Part shown: positions 23,667 to 35,095 of the stretch, piece after piece
Layout: each line of letters opens with the position of its first letter
Numbering within the stretch: the stretch's first letter is position 1
Source of the DNA: Dama dama
Lineage: Eukaryota > Chordata > Mammalia > Artiodactyla > Cervidae
DNA length: 64,000 bases
Assembly (NCBI RefSeq): GCF_033118175.1
Contig: NC_083681.1
Location: 15,704,001-15,768,000, forward strand
Direction: 5' to 3'
Translations under genes and position numbers: made by a program
Notes under the pieces: generated by a model
What the model saw: only the letters and a program-made list of their open reading frames with translations
What the model was told of the DNA's origin: nothing
Database searches by the model: none

Positions 23667-24019
23667 AGACGTTCTTGGTGCCTCGTTTATAATGAGTCCA
23701 TCATACAAACTGGAGGAGAGTGAATCAGAATGTACTATGCTTCCTTTGTATTTCTGCCTTTTTTGGCTAATGAACTCCGAACTCTTCTCCAAGACCTGGC
23801 ATATCGTCCCCTCAAGGAAGATTCCTTCCTGGGTCCTTCCTCCTCCAATCCGAGGTAGACACCCCTCCTCTCTGATTGCACTGTGCACTCTGGTCAGAAC
23901 ACTCTTCACACTGTGTCTGTTTTCCAGCTTACCCTGCTGCTCAATTTTGAGTTCCTAAGGTGAGACAAGTGTAATGGAAGGAATGAATAGCCTTTGATGT
24001 CAGAGTTCATCAGATGAAA

Positions 24020-24200
24020 AGTTGAAATCATAAATCAGCTGTGTGTCCTTGAGAACTTAATTCTGAGACTCGGCTTCCTCATCTTAGAACTGGGGTAATC
24101 ATGGTATACGCCTCTTAGAGCTGTTTTAAGTATTTGAGAATAATGTATGTGAAGTGCGTGGCACAGGGTCTAGCTGTGACAACACTCTATAAAAATTCGG
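24020..24200 (+). repeat. MIR SINE relic
   Basis: Matches the MIR core order: agctgtgtgtccttgagaac, ggcttcctcatcttagaact, ggggtaatcatggtatacgc, gcgtggcacagggtctagc. Confidence 0.75.
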
Positions 24201-24821
24201 TGAATTGGATGAAATGAATGAATGAGAAAATGTCAAGCTTGTTCACAGGATTGATTGTTCGGTGCTCCTTTCCCTCCTTCCTTCTTTCTTTCCTTCTTTT
24301 TTCTTTTTATTGAAGTCTAGTTTATTTACAAGAGAGCTCTCTTTATAGACTGTAGCCAATTCAGTGATCAGAGTCCCATGAGCTCAATCCTGGACATTGT
24401 CACCTTACCCAGAAGCTCCAGAGGCACAGATATCCTTCAAACGGGTGCTGATGGCAACAGCCTCAGCTGCTGCCTAAGGAGCTAAGCTTCTCGTTTTATC
24501 CTACCTAAGCTCTGAATCCAGACTCCCAGCTCCCTGGCCTTCCTACAGGTAGAAGAAGAAACTTCTCACACTGCTATTCATTCACTTCTTCATTCATTCA
24601 TGAAATACTTATTAAGTACCTTCTACGTGCCAGAGACTGGGAGAGATGTTAGTGATGGAATGGAGGTTTGATGAGATGTCTTCCTTATTATTAGGATACT
24701 AAAAAAATCCATTGTATATGAAACTTTTCTCCCCCTGGCCACCCAGGGACCACCTCAGTCCCACCTCATGTTGTACCTACTGTACCCCAACATCATTTCT
24801 TCTTTCCCTTCCCCTATCTAG

Positions 24822-25298
24822 TAGTTCAGTCGCTCAGTCGTGTCCGACTCTTTGTGATCCCATGAACCGCAGCACGCCGGGCCTCCCTGTCCGTCACCAA
24901 CTCCCAGAGTCCACCCAAACCCATGTCCATTGAGTTGGTGATGCCATCAAACCATCTCATCCTCTGTCGTCCCCTTCTCCTCCTGCCCCCAATCCCTCCC
25001 AGCATCAGGGTCTTTTCCAACAAGTCAGCTGTTTGTCTCAGGTAGCCAAAGTATTGGAGTTTCAGCTTCAACATCAGTCCTTCCAATGAACACCCAGGAC
25101 TGATCTCCTTTAGGATGGACTGGTTGGATCTCCTTGCAGTCCAAGGGACTCTCAAGAGTCTTCTCCAACACCACAGTTCAAAAGCATCCATTCTTCTGCG
25201 CTCAGCTTTCTTCACAGTCCAGCTGTCACATCCATACATGACCACTGGAAAAACCATAGCCTTGACTAGATGGACTGTTGCTGACAAAGTAATAGAGA
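24822..25298 (-). mobile_element. BovB LINE 3' fragment
   Basis: Starts tagttcagtcgctcagtcgt and runs to ttgctgacaaagtaatagag. It is 5'-truncated to about 480 bp and still open on the minus strand from 25287 to 24826 (C-terminal end of ORF2, 153 codons), so it is a rather young copy. It lies 400 bp from the next BovB in the same orientation. Confidence 0.92.
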
Positions 25299-25693
25299 TA
25301 TAAATATAAAGATATTATCATATATTCTCTATTTTCCATTGTAGCTATGTGTGCTGAGCACACAGGTGCAAAAGGAATCCTTTTGATCACTATTACAAGG
25401 GACTTTCACAGAGGAGGTTACATGAAGAACGAAGGAAGACGTCCAGCCCCCTGCCCTACAGGGTGCTGCTGACTGTGAATCATTTCAAAGCAAGGGGAGT
25501 ATTGGGAGCATCTCACCTCATCGGAAGCTGATTCTTTCAGTGGTGTTACCAAAAGGATGAGACACAGAGAAAATGATGTCCAGGGAGCCAATCAAATGTT
25601 AACTATTGTCTCTCTTAAGTGGTACATATGACTTCAATTCTTAGAGAATATTGACATTTTATGGCTGTTTAATGAGCACATCTTATGCTTTTT
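25299..25693. other. Intron sequence between two BovB copies
   Basis: About 395 bp with no recognised element. Confidence 0.6.
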
Positions 25694-25700
25694 ACTCAGT

Positions 25701-28700
25701 CAGTTCAGTCGCTCAGTCGTGTCCTACTCTTTGGACCCCATGGGCTGCAGCATGCCAGGCTTCCCTGTCTATCACCAACTCCTGGAGCTTGCTCAAACTC
25801 ATGTCCATTGATTCAGTAATGCCATCCAACCATCTCATCTTCTGTCGTCCCCTTCTCCTCCCGCCTTCAGTCTTTGCCAGCATCAGGGTCTTTTCCAATG
25901 AGTCAGTTCTTCGCATCGGGTAGCCAAAGTACTGGAGCTTCAGCTTGAGCATCAGTCCTTCCAATGAATATTCAGGATTGATTTTCTTTAGGATTGATTG
26001 GTTGGATCTCCTTGCAGTCCAAGGGACTCTCAAGAGCCTTCTCCAACACCACAGTTCAAAAGCATCAGTTCTTCAGCACTCAGCTTTCTTTATGGTCCAA
26101 CTCTCACATCCATACATGACTACTGGAAAAACCAGAGTTTGACAAGACAGACCTTTGTTGGGAAAGTAATGTCTCTACTTTTTAATATGCTGACTAGGTT
26201 GGTCAGAACTTTTCTTCCAGGGAGTAAGCATCTTTTAATTTAATGGCTGCAGTCACCATCTGCAGTAATTTTGGAGCCCCCAAAAATGAAATCTGTCACT
26301 GTTTCCATTGTTTCCCCATCTATTTGCCATGAAATGATGGGAACAGATGCCATGGTCTTAGTTTTCTGAATGTTGAGCTTTAAGCCAGCTTTTTCACTGC
26401 CCTCTTTCACTTTCATCAAGAGGCTCTTTAGTTCCTCTTCACTTTCTGCTTTAAGGGTGGTGTCGTCTGCATATCTGAGGTTATTGATCTCTCTCCTGAC
26501 ATTCTGATTCCAGCTTGTGCTTCATCGAGCCCAGCATTTCTCCTGATATACTCTGCATATAAGTGAAATGCAGGGTGACAATATACAGCCTTGACGTACT
26601 CCTTTCCCAATTCGAAACCAGTTTGTTGTTCCATGTCAGGTTATAACTGTTGCTTCTTGGCCTCCATACAGGTTTCTCAAGAGGCAGGTCAGGTGGTCTG
26701 GTGTTCCCATCTCTTTCAGAATTTTCCCGTTTGTTGTGATTCACACAATCAAAAGCTTTGGCGTAGTCAATAAAGAAGAAGTAGATGTTTTTCTGAAACT
26801 CTCTTGGTTTTTCAATGATCCAACAGATGTAAGCAATTTGATCTCCGGTTCCTCTGCCTCTTCTAAACCCAGCCTGAACATCTGGAAGTTCTCTGTTCAC
26901 GTACTGTTAAAGCCTGGCTTGGAGAATTTTGAGCATTGCCTTGATAGCATGTGAGATGAGTGCAGTCGTGTGGTAGTTTGAACATTCTTTGGCATTGACT
27001 TTCTTTGGGGCTGGAATGAAAACTCACCTTTTCCAGTCCTGTGGCCACTGCTGAGTTTTCCAGAGTTGCTGGCATATTGAGGGCAGCACTTTCACAGCAT
27101 CATCTTTTAGGATTTGAAATAGCTCGACTGGAGTTCCATCACCTCCACTAGCTTTGTTCGTAGTGATGCTTCCTAAGGCCCATTTGACTTCGGACACCAG
27201 GATGTCTGGCTCTCAGTGAGTGATCACACCACTGTAGTTATCTGGTTCATGAAGATCTTTTTGTATAGTTCTTCTATATATTCTTACCACCTCTTTAATA
27301 TCTTGTGCTTCTGTTAGGTCCATACCATTTCTGTCCTTTATTGTGCCCATCTTTGCATGAAATGTTCCCTTGGTCTCTCTAATTTTCTTGAAGAGATCTC
27401 TAGTCTTTCCCATTCTATTATTTTCCTCTCTTTCTTTGCACTGATCACTAAGGAAGGCTTTCTTATCTCTCCTTGCTATTCTTTGGAACTCTGCATTCAA
27501 ATGGGTATATCTTTCCTTTTCTCCTTTGCCTTTAGCTTCTCTTTTTTTCTCAGCTATTTGTAAGGCCTCCTCAAGCAACCGTTTTGCCTTTTTGCATTTC
27601 TTTTTCTTGAGGATGGTCTTGATCTCTGCCTCCTGTACATTGTCACGAATCTCTGTCTGTAGTTATTCAGGCACTCTGTCTATCAGATCTAATCCCTTGA
27701 ATCTATTTCTTACTTCCACTGTATAATTGTAAGGGATTTGATTTAGGTCATACCTGAATGGTCAAGTGGTTTTCCCCACTTTCTTCAATTTAAGTCTGAA
27801 TTTGGCAATAAGTTCATGATCTGAGTCACAGTCAGCTCTTGGTCTTGTTTTTGCTGACTGTATCTTCTCCATCTTTGACTGCAAATAATATAATCAGTCT
27901 GATTTCGGTATTGACTGAAATACCAGTGATGTCCATGTGTAGCATCTTCTCTTGTGTTGTTGGAAGAGAGCGTTTGCTATGACCAGTGTGTTCTCTTGGC
28001 AAAGTTCTGTTAGCCTTTGTCCTGCTTCATTTTGTACCCCATGGCCAAATTTGCCTGTTACTCCAGGTGTTTCATGACTTCCTACTTTTGCATTCCAGTC
28101 CCCTATGATGAAAAGGACATCTTTTTGGGGTGTTAGTTCTAGAAGGTCTTGTAGGTCTTCATAGAACCATTCAACTTCAACTTCTTCAGCATAACTGGTT
28201 GGGGCATAGACTTGGATTACTGTGATATTGAATGGTTTTGCCTTGGAAACAAACAGAGATCATTCTGTCATATTTGAGATTGCACCCAAGAACTGGATTT
28301 GGACTCTTTTGTTGACTGTGATGTCTACTCCATTTCTTCTAATGGGTTCTTGCCCACTGGTGGATATAATGATCATCTGAGTTAAATTCTCCCATTCCAG
28401 TCCATTTTAGTTCACTGATTCCTAAAATGTCAATGTTCACTATTGCCATCTCCTGTTTGACCACTTCCACTTTGCCTTGAGTCATGGACCTAAGTCCAGG
28501 CTCTTTATAGCCTCAGACTTTACTTCCATCACCAGTCACATCCACAACTGGGTGTTGTTTTTGCTTTGGCTCCATCTCTTCATTCTTTCTGGAGTTATTT
28601 CTCCACTCTTCTCCAGTAGCATATTGGGAACCTATCAACCTGGGGAGTTCATCTTTCAGTGTCCTATCTTTTTGCTTTTGCATACTGTTCATGGGGTTCT

Positions 28701-29717
28701 CAAGGCAAGAATACTGAAGTGGTTTTCCATTTCCTTCTCCAGTGGACCACATTCTGCCAGAACTCTCCACCATGACACATCCGTCTTGGGTGGCCCTACA
28801 CGGCATGGCTCATAGTTTCATTGAGTTAGGCAAGACTGTGGTCCATGTGATCAGTTTGATTAGTTTTCTGTGATTGTGGTTTTCATTCTCTCTGCCCTCT
28901 GATGGAGAAGGATAAGAGGCTTATGGAAGCTTCCTGATGGGAGAAACTGATTGAGGGGGAAACTTGGTCTTGTTCTGATGGGCGGGGCCATGCTCAGTAA
29001 ATCTTTAATCCAATTTTCTGTTGATGGATGGGGCTGTGTTCCCTCCCTGTTGTTTGACCTGAGACCAAACTACTGGTGGAGGTAATGAAGACAATGGCCA
29101 CTTCCCTCAAAAGGTCCCATGCGTAAACTGCCACACTCAGTGCCTGCAACCCTGCAGCAGGCCTCTGCTGACCCACACTCCCCTGGGACTCTTCCACACT
29201 CACAGGCAAGTCTGGGTCAGTCTCTTGTGGGGTCCCTGCTCCTCTCTCCTGGGTCCTGGTGCACACAAGGTTCTGTTTGTGCCCTCCAAGAGTCTGTTTC
29301 CCCAGTCCTGTGTAAGTTCTGGCGGCTCTGTGGTGGGGTCAATGATGACCTCCTCCAAGAGGGCTTATGCCATGCCCAGGTCTGCTGCACCCAGAGCCCC
29401 TGTCCCTGCAGCATCCACTGCTGACCCGTACCTCTGCTGGAGACATTCAAACTCCGTCTCTGTGGGGTCTCCTGGTGCACACAAGGTTTTGTTTGAGCCC
29501 TCCGAGCATCTCTGGTGGGTATGGGATTTGATTCTAAATGCGATTTCACCTTTCCTACCATCTTGCTGGGACTTCTCCTTTGCCCTTGGACGTGGAGCAT
29601 CTTTTTTTTGGTGGGACCCAACGTTCTCCTGCCGATGGTTGTTCAACAGTGAGTTGTACTTTTGGAGTTCTCGCAGGAGAAGATGAGTGCACGTCCTTCT
29701 ACTCTGCCATCTTGGGA
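25701..29717 (-). mobile_element. BovB (RTE-type) LINE, apparently full length, 4.0 kb
   Basis: Reading from 29717 down, it starts with an aagatggcagagtagaagg leader, has a 5' region with an imperfect internal duplication (about 29.14-29.30 and 29.38-29.52 kb), then the endonuclease-RT frame, and ends at the TCAGT-type tail near 25701. A probable 7-bp TSD ACTCAGT lies at 25694-25700 and 29718-29724. The left one overlaps tail-like sequence, so the edge is approximate. Its length agrees with a complete element. Confidence 0.88.
25713..28560 (-). pseudogene. BovB ORF2 remnant, minus strand
   Basis: The N-terminal endonuclease lies near 28560-27880 with the GDWNAKVG motif near 28103-28080. A Lys/Glu-rich linker is open at 27578-27213. 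RT blocks include FFFIDYAKAFDCVNH within 26900-26481 and an intact YADD catalytic box at 26473-26462. The C-terminus is open at 26033-25713. Stops and frameshifts separate the blocks, for example around 26700, where sequence is rearranged after NHNK. The intact YADD contrasts with YTDD in the plus-strand copy. Confidence 0.9.
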
Positions 29718-29736
29718 ACTCAGTATGAGAACCCAT
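29217..29736 (-). pseudogene. BovB 5' region with short overlapping frames (ORF1-like)
   Basis: Two overlapping frames are open from 29736 to 29365 (123 codons) and from 29621 to 29217 (134 codons). The second contains the motif AQTKPCVHQETPQRRS and, later, AQTEPCVHQDPGERS, so the nucleotide duplication is visible in the protein. RTE elements have a short, poorly conserved first ORF or leader here. Whether this was ever translated is unknown. Confidence 0.5.
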
Positions 29737-29767
29737 ATTGATAAATAAATGCTTTTATTCAGGAAAC

Positions 29768-30040
29768 ACTTTTTAACTGAAATACAGCTGATTTACAACA
29801 TTGTGTTAGTTTCAGGTGTACATAGTGATCCAATATTTTTGTAGGTTATATTCTATTATAGGTTATTGCAAGATAATGGGTACAGTCCTCTGTGGTATAC
29901 AGTATATACTTATAGTTTATCTGTTTTATATATGGAAATTTGCACCTGTTAATTACATACCCCTAATTTATCCTTCTCCTTCCCTCTCCCCTTTGGTGCC
30001 CACAAGTTTGTTTCCCAGATCTGTGAGTGCATTTCTACTT
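29768..30040 (-). mobile_element. L1 3' UTR, reverse
   Basis: Plus-strand gaaatacagctgatttacaa, tgttagtttcaggtgtacat and aatttatccttctccttccc are the reverse of the L1 3' UTR. It begins 50 bp from the 5' end of the BovB. Confidence 0.83.
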
Positions 30041-30224
30041 TCAGCAAACATTTATTGAGGACCTGCATGTACACTGCTGGCTAAAGTATGATTCCTCTTC
30101 TTTAGATATACTTGGTCTAATGGAAAATTGAGAAGACTAACAAATGAGCAAATCATACCATTATAGTACCAGAGGGGGATGATGCACACGCATCTGGGAT
30201 TGATTACTGCATTTGAAATTGGAA

Positions 30225-30425
30225 GCAAGTTAATGACTTGCTTATAGTCTAACTGGGGATGGTCACTCAATCTCTCTGAGCCTCAGTTTTCTCATCTAAA
30301 AAGTGAGGAAAACAACAGCATTAAGTTAGGGAAAATGTGTTGGAAGAGTCGATGAGATTATCTATTTATAATCTATCTTAAGGTATCTGGAACATTGTAA
30401 GCCCCCAGTAAGCGTTAGCTGTGGC
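30225..30425 (+). repeat. MIR SINE relic
   Basis: Ordered core wording: ctcaatctctctgagcctca, tttctcatctaaaaagtgag, tggaacattgtaagccccca. Confidence 0.72.
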
Positions 30426-30762
30426 TTATTTGCTCTTTGTTTTTACTGCTGTTACTATCAGAGGCTGTGACAGAGTCTGAACAGACTGCTGAGGGAATAC
30501 TGAGAGGATGTGATGAATTTGACTTAGGCAAGGGTTTCCCAAGGTGGCATCAAACCCGGATATTGAGGATGGGGTAAGAGGCAAGCATATGAAGAAACAG
30601 TGGAGGGGCATTGTGGGTCTCCAGAACAATGTGTTCAGAGTCAGAGTCACGAAAATACTATAACAATTCAGAGAACGCTTCAGAGACATTCTATAAGGTG
30701 AATGGGTAAGGTGACCAAAAATTATGCTTACACACAAGCTGGGGAAATAATATCTCTGCCAT
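30426..30762. other. Intron sequence, old-repeat-like
   Basis: Some wording of the uncertain ancient family occurs (aggcaagggtttcccaaggt). No coding signal. Confidence 0.45.
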
Positions 30763-30770
30763 ATAAAATG

Positions 30771-30988
30771 AACTTCCCTGGTGACTCAGATGGTAAAGAA
30801 TCTGCCTACAGTGCTGGAGACCTGTGTTCAATCTCTGGGTCAGGAAGATCGACCTGAGAAGGAAATGGCTACCCACTCCAGTATTCTCGCCAGGAAAACT
30901 CCATGGACAGAGGAGCCTGATGGGCTACGGTCCATGGGGTTGCAAAGGATCAGACACTACTGAGTGACTTTCACACACACACACGCAG
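30771..30988 (+). mobile_element. Bov-tA SINE
   Basis: Full copy with a (CA)n tail. TSD ATAAAATG at 30763-30770 and 30989-30996. Confidence 0.93.
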
Positions 30989-31169
30989 ATAAAATGGTTG
31001 GAAATCTGCTCTATAGTCAGTAGGAAGCCAAAGAAAGTCTTTTAATTAATTCCTTTTATCTCCCCCTACCACCAAACTACTCAGCAAGCAGATGGCTTTT
31101 TGCAGTGTGGACATGTAGCTGCACACCTAGAAGATACAAAAAATACGGTGTAAGAAACTAGAGAAATTC

Positions 31170-31380
31170 TTTGATAATGATAGCTAACATTTGTTTGAAC
31201 ATTGTGGATTAGAGAGAACTTTCATTTACATGATCTGCTTTAAGCCTATGCTATCCCTGTGATTTGGCATCACTAAGGTTTCCAGTTCATATAGAGGAAA
31301 ACATGCACAAGATCACACAGTTAGGAAGTCATGGAGTTGGGTCTGTAAACCATCTAAGGCCTTGGCACTTTGCAGAAATT
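31170..31380 (+). repeat. L2-like relic
   Basis: Order of phrases: gatagctaacatttgtttga, tttacatgatctgctttaa, agaggaaaacatgcacaaga, cacacagttaggaagtcatg. Confidence 0.55.
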
Positions 31381-31394
31381 ACCTTCTCAAGAAA

Positions 31395-31653
31395 CACTGT
31401 TACCAAAGGTGAAAGTGGGGGTATAAATTAGGAGGTTGGGATTAACATATACACACTACTGTATATAAAATAATCTGACTGCATAGAATAGGAAACTGTA
31501 TTATTTTATAAAAACCTATAACAGAAAAGAATCTGAAAAAGAATATATAATATATATATGTATTATATTGTATGTATTTACATCTGAATCACTGTCTGTA
31601 TGTCTGAAACTAACGTATTATTGTAGATCAACTATACTTAAAAAAAAAAAAAG
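31395..31653 (+). mobile_element. L1 3' UTR with A tail
   Basis: ggtataaattaggaggttgg, gattaacatatacacactac and agaatctgaaaaagaatata lead to a terminal A13 run. It is 5'-truncated to about 260 bp. An AT-rich tract lies at 31540-31572. Confidence 0.85.
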
Positions 31654-32150
31654 AAATGACCTTCTCTACTATTGTAACTCTTTCACTGTCAATGTAAGAT
31701 TTTTTACTCTGAATAAGAACTCCTGTCTATTAAAAAGTAGATCTTCCCCTCACTGTTTTAGTTCTCTAAAACACTGCTGAAATCTCCCTTAACCAGCTTA
31801 TCCCTAGGCTTTGCTTCAGCTATTTTGTGCCTTTGATATCTGGATGTTCCATTTTTATGATCATCCTATATCTTCATTTTCTCCAACCCTAGACAACTGA
31901 AAGTGTTTGCAGTTTAATTAATCTGTCACTTTCGTGCAGGAGACTTACCCATTTCAAAGGTGATTCTGGCCTTATTCAGCAAAATTGCCTCTTGTTCACC
32001 ACCTCGTGTTAGAAGCATCTCATCTCAATAACTTGATTCTTTCCACCTCTTCCCTACTTTTCTCCTGGGCCTCCCTTAGCTCTGCCTGGCATATTCGGCT
32101 TGCTCGAAGCCTGATAATGTTTGCACTGTGAACAACTTTCAAGGAAAATC
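31654..32150. other. Intron sequence, nothing recognised
   Basis: No repeat or coding signal. Confidence 0.6.
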
Positions 32151-32154
32151 TGCC

Positions 32155-32690
32155 TAATAGAAACCCGGTGATGAGTGGCCACCCCCACCCCCACCCCATG
32201 TTTCCAGGGCCTCTCGTGAGAACTCGGGGAGTCTGTCTGCATTTCCCTCACGGCCCCAATGATCCCCCTCCCACAGATGGGACACCCCATGCAGCAATGT
32301 GGTCCAGCCTTGCTCTCTCCCACATTCCACATCAGCCTTCTGACTACCTGGGTGGTCCAGGCTCCAGTCCGGGGAGCCTTGCCAACTGCTGATGCCTGGC
32401 TCCCTGGCAGCCGCCAAAGCTTCCACATGTGTGAGAACTGTGCTGGAAAGGTGAGGAGACAGGGCTGGGCTCAGCAAGTGGGTGCACTGGGAATTCATCG
32501 AAGAGCAAGGAGGTCCTCCAGAGGCTTCCAGGCTACCCGGCAACAAGACAGGCAAGCAGTGACTCCATCCCATGGCAACAGTGCCATCTGTAGCTTATCC
32601 TCTTGCACATCTGCCCAGCGCAGCTGCAGATGAGGAGAAGCCGCGAGGTTGGACTTGCCGGGGAGGTCCGGGCTGTCAGGAGTAGCCTAA
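32155..32690. other. GC-rich patch, possible regulatory element
   Basis: About 55-60% G+C by eye in an AT-rich intron, with C-rich runs (cacccccacccccacccc), few CpG at first, and a CpG cluster at 32615-32670 (gcgcagctgcag, gccgcgagg, gccgggg, tccggg). Open frames on both strands reach 124-139 codons but are a product of composition; none resembles a known protein. Confidence 0.35.
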
Positions 32691-33034
32691 TTAGCTCAGT
32701 GTCCTGCCAGGGATAGTTGACTCTGGTCCACCCTCTGCAGAGAGGTTCTTCTGCCTGGTTCTCTAGGACTTCACGGTCCTAAACGCTCTTCTTCACTGAA
32801 TCTTGTTTCAGGTCTACATACCTCCAATCCCAGGGGACCCCTGCATTCCTTGAGTTCTTTGGACCCAGGATCTTTCACATCCCTTGCCTACAATGTGACA
32901 ATTGCCTGGTTCTATTCAAATATAAAGAGGCCACCATCACTTATTTTTAAGGTTCAGCCTGATGCCCCTGGGACTAGTTCATCTTCCTCTGTCTGTTCCA
33001 CCCTCATTGCCTTAACACTACCTATTGTTAATCA

Positions 33035-33400
33035 ACTTCTTTATAGTAGGCTCAGTGCTTCTGCAAACACATGATCTTCACATGTAATCTTTACAAGACC
33101 CCCATCAGCCTCATTAAGGGCTGCATTGTGTGCATGCGTGCTAAGTCGCTTCAGTCATGTCCAACTCTGTGTGACCCCGTGGACTGTAGCCCGCTGGGCT
33201 CTTCTGTCCATGGGACTCTCCAGGCAAGAATACTGGAGTGGGTTGCCATGCTGTCCTCCAGGGGATCGTCCCGACCGCATTAAGGATGTGTTACTAGCTT
33301 CATTTTACACCTGAGCGGATAGACTCAGAGAGGTTAATTTAGCTGTGTGAGGTCACAGAGCCGGTAAATGACACGGCTGGCACTCAACCCTGTGTTTTTG
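33035..33400 (+). repeat. L2-like relic split by a Bov-tA
   Basis: Left part 33035-33119 (gtaggctcagtgcttctgca, gtaatctttacaagaccccc) continues at 33278-33400 (cattttacacctgagcggat, gaggtcacagagccggtaaa). It is an old L2-type 3' end. Confidence 0.6.
33120..33277 (-). mobile_element. Bov-tA SINE, 5'-truncated
   Basis: The body only; the tRNA head is missing beyond tccaggggatcgtcccgacc. TSD CATTAAGG at 33112-33119 and 33278-33285. Confidence 0.92.
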
Positions 33401-34350
33401 ACTTTCAGGCTAGGGTTCTTTCTTTTACAGACAGACAGGGACGGTGAGAGTGGACTAAATCCAGCAACCATCACATATGCTCATGGGGCCAAGTGACCAT
33501 TTTGAAATCAGCTCCCCAGTGTCCTTCTCTACACTCCCCACCAGGCGAAAGACTAATCCTTCTAAAAGCACTCTGCTCTCTGTTTGCCACCATAATCCCC
33601 AGGATCCCATCTGTTATGTCTCTGGACACAAATACACATGGCCCATTTAACTGCAGTGATTCAGGGCAGTATGGAAAGGCAGGAAACTGGGACAAAATTC
33701 CCTGATTATAACAGGGCAGCCTTTGGGACTGGGGGACAGATTCAGGACAGGGGCCAGCAATAGAGATCACTGCGGCAGACAGTACACAGCAAAAGATAAC
33801 TGGTGGGAATACAGTTATTCATTCAGCGCAGTGCAATTCAACAGTGTCTTCAGGATGTCCTGACTGGCGGGTGGATCATCTGGCTAGAGAAGCAGGAGCA
33901 GCGGCAGAAATCTAGGCAGACAGGGAGCACGGTCACAGGACCCAGGAAGGCAAAAGCTAGACAGTGCCTCTCACCCTGGGGAGTCCGTGCTGCAGAGACC
34001 AGAACATGTTTGCCCACACCTGAAAGGGCCCCTCAAATCAGAACCAGCTTTGAGGTGTGAACTTGGTCTCGGAACGAAGGCATCGCCTTACTCTCAGAAC
34101 CAAAGACTTGCTTCAGGACCACATTTAAAACCCAGCTTCATGGGAAGAGGGATGCTGGGCCTGGGAACCGGCAGGATGTGTGCAGAATAGAGTTATTTAA
34201 GAAAAATGAAAATCTGACGACAGAGGGGGGAAGATGTAGAAGCAGGGAAAAGGAGTTTGAAGGCATCTTGTGCCTTTTGTACTCTTTCACTCGGAGATGG
34301 TCTTGTGGCCGTAGCTGGCATTTAGAAGTGAGGGAAGATTCCATAGATAA
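33401..34350. other. Intron sequence, nothing recognised
   Basis: Moderately GC-rich at 33830-34100. No coding signal was recognised. Confidence 0.55.
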
Positions 34351-34354
34351 CGTG

Positions 34355-35095
34355 TAAATATGCTATATTTGTTCTTCCCTTTCTGACTTACTTCACTCTG
34401 TATCATATATAGAATCTAAAAAAGTGGTATTGATGAACCTGTTTGCAGGGAAGGAATGGAGACGCAGATGTAGAGAACGGACTTGTGGACACAGTGGGAC
34501 AAACGGAGAAGGTAGCATCGATGTATACACTATCAGGTGTAAAACAGAGAGCCATCGGGAAGCTGCTGCATAAAACGGGGAGTCCCGCCTGGCGCTCTGT
34601 GGTGGCCGAAAAGGGTGAGGTGTGGGGAGGAGAGGGAGAATCAAGAGGGAGGTGATATGTGTGTAATTACAGCTGATTTGGGGCTTCCCTGGTAGCTCAG
34701 CTGATAAAGAATCCGCCTGCAATGCAGGAGACCCCGGTTTGATTCCTGGGTCAGGAAGATCCCCTGGAGAAGGGATAGGCTGCCCATTCCAGGATTCTTG
34801 GGCTTCCCTGGTGACTGTTTGAGGACAGGAAAGAATCCACCTGCGGTGCAGGAGACCTGGATTCGATCCCTGGGTTGGGAAACTTCCCTGGAGGAGGGCA
34901 CGGCAACCCCCTCCAGTATTCTTGCCTGGAGCATCCCCATGGACAGAGGAGCCCGGCAGGCTACAGTCCATGGGGTCACAAAGAGTTGGACACGGCTGAG
35001 CGACTAAGCACAGCGCAGCACACGGCTGATCTGCGTTGTTGTGCGGCAGAAACCAACACAACTTTGTAAAGCAATTTTCCTCCACTTAAAAAATT
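34355..35095 (+). mobile_element. Ruminant L1 (L1_BT-like) 3' end, split by a Bov-tA dimer
   Basis: Contains gatgaacctgtttgcagggaa, tagagaacggacttgtggac and gggaagctgctgcataaaac, then after the SINE caacacaactttgtaaagca and an A/T-rich tail. This is the 3' UTR of the ruminant-specific L1. Confidence 0.88.
34678..35021 (+). mobile_element. Dimeric Bov-tA SINE inside L1
   Basis: Both units are complete. The junction ggattcttgg|gcttccctggtgac is the same as at 7.7-8.0 kb. TSD ACAGCTGAT / ACGGCTGAT at 34669-34677 and 35022-35030. Two overlapping minus-strand frames (up to 230 codons) run through it and have no meaning as genes. Confidence 0.92.

Noticed and set aside
24822..28750. Tandem repeat or CRISPR-like array of similar blocks
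   Set aside because: The similarity comes from two separate BovB insertions in the same orientation. No regular repeat-spacer structure exists in the window.
31540..31572. AT-rich replication-origin-like tract
   Set aside because: It is the low-complexity part of an L1 3' UTR.
34393..35085. A 230-codon minus-strand open frame, the longest in the window
   Set aside because: It runs through L1 3' UTR and a Bov-tA dimer in antisense. The protein is the antisense translation typical of Bov-tA bodies.
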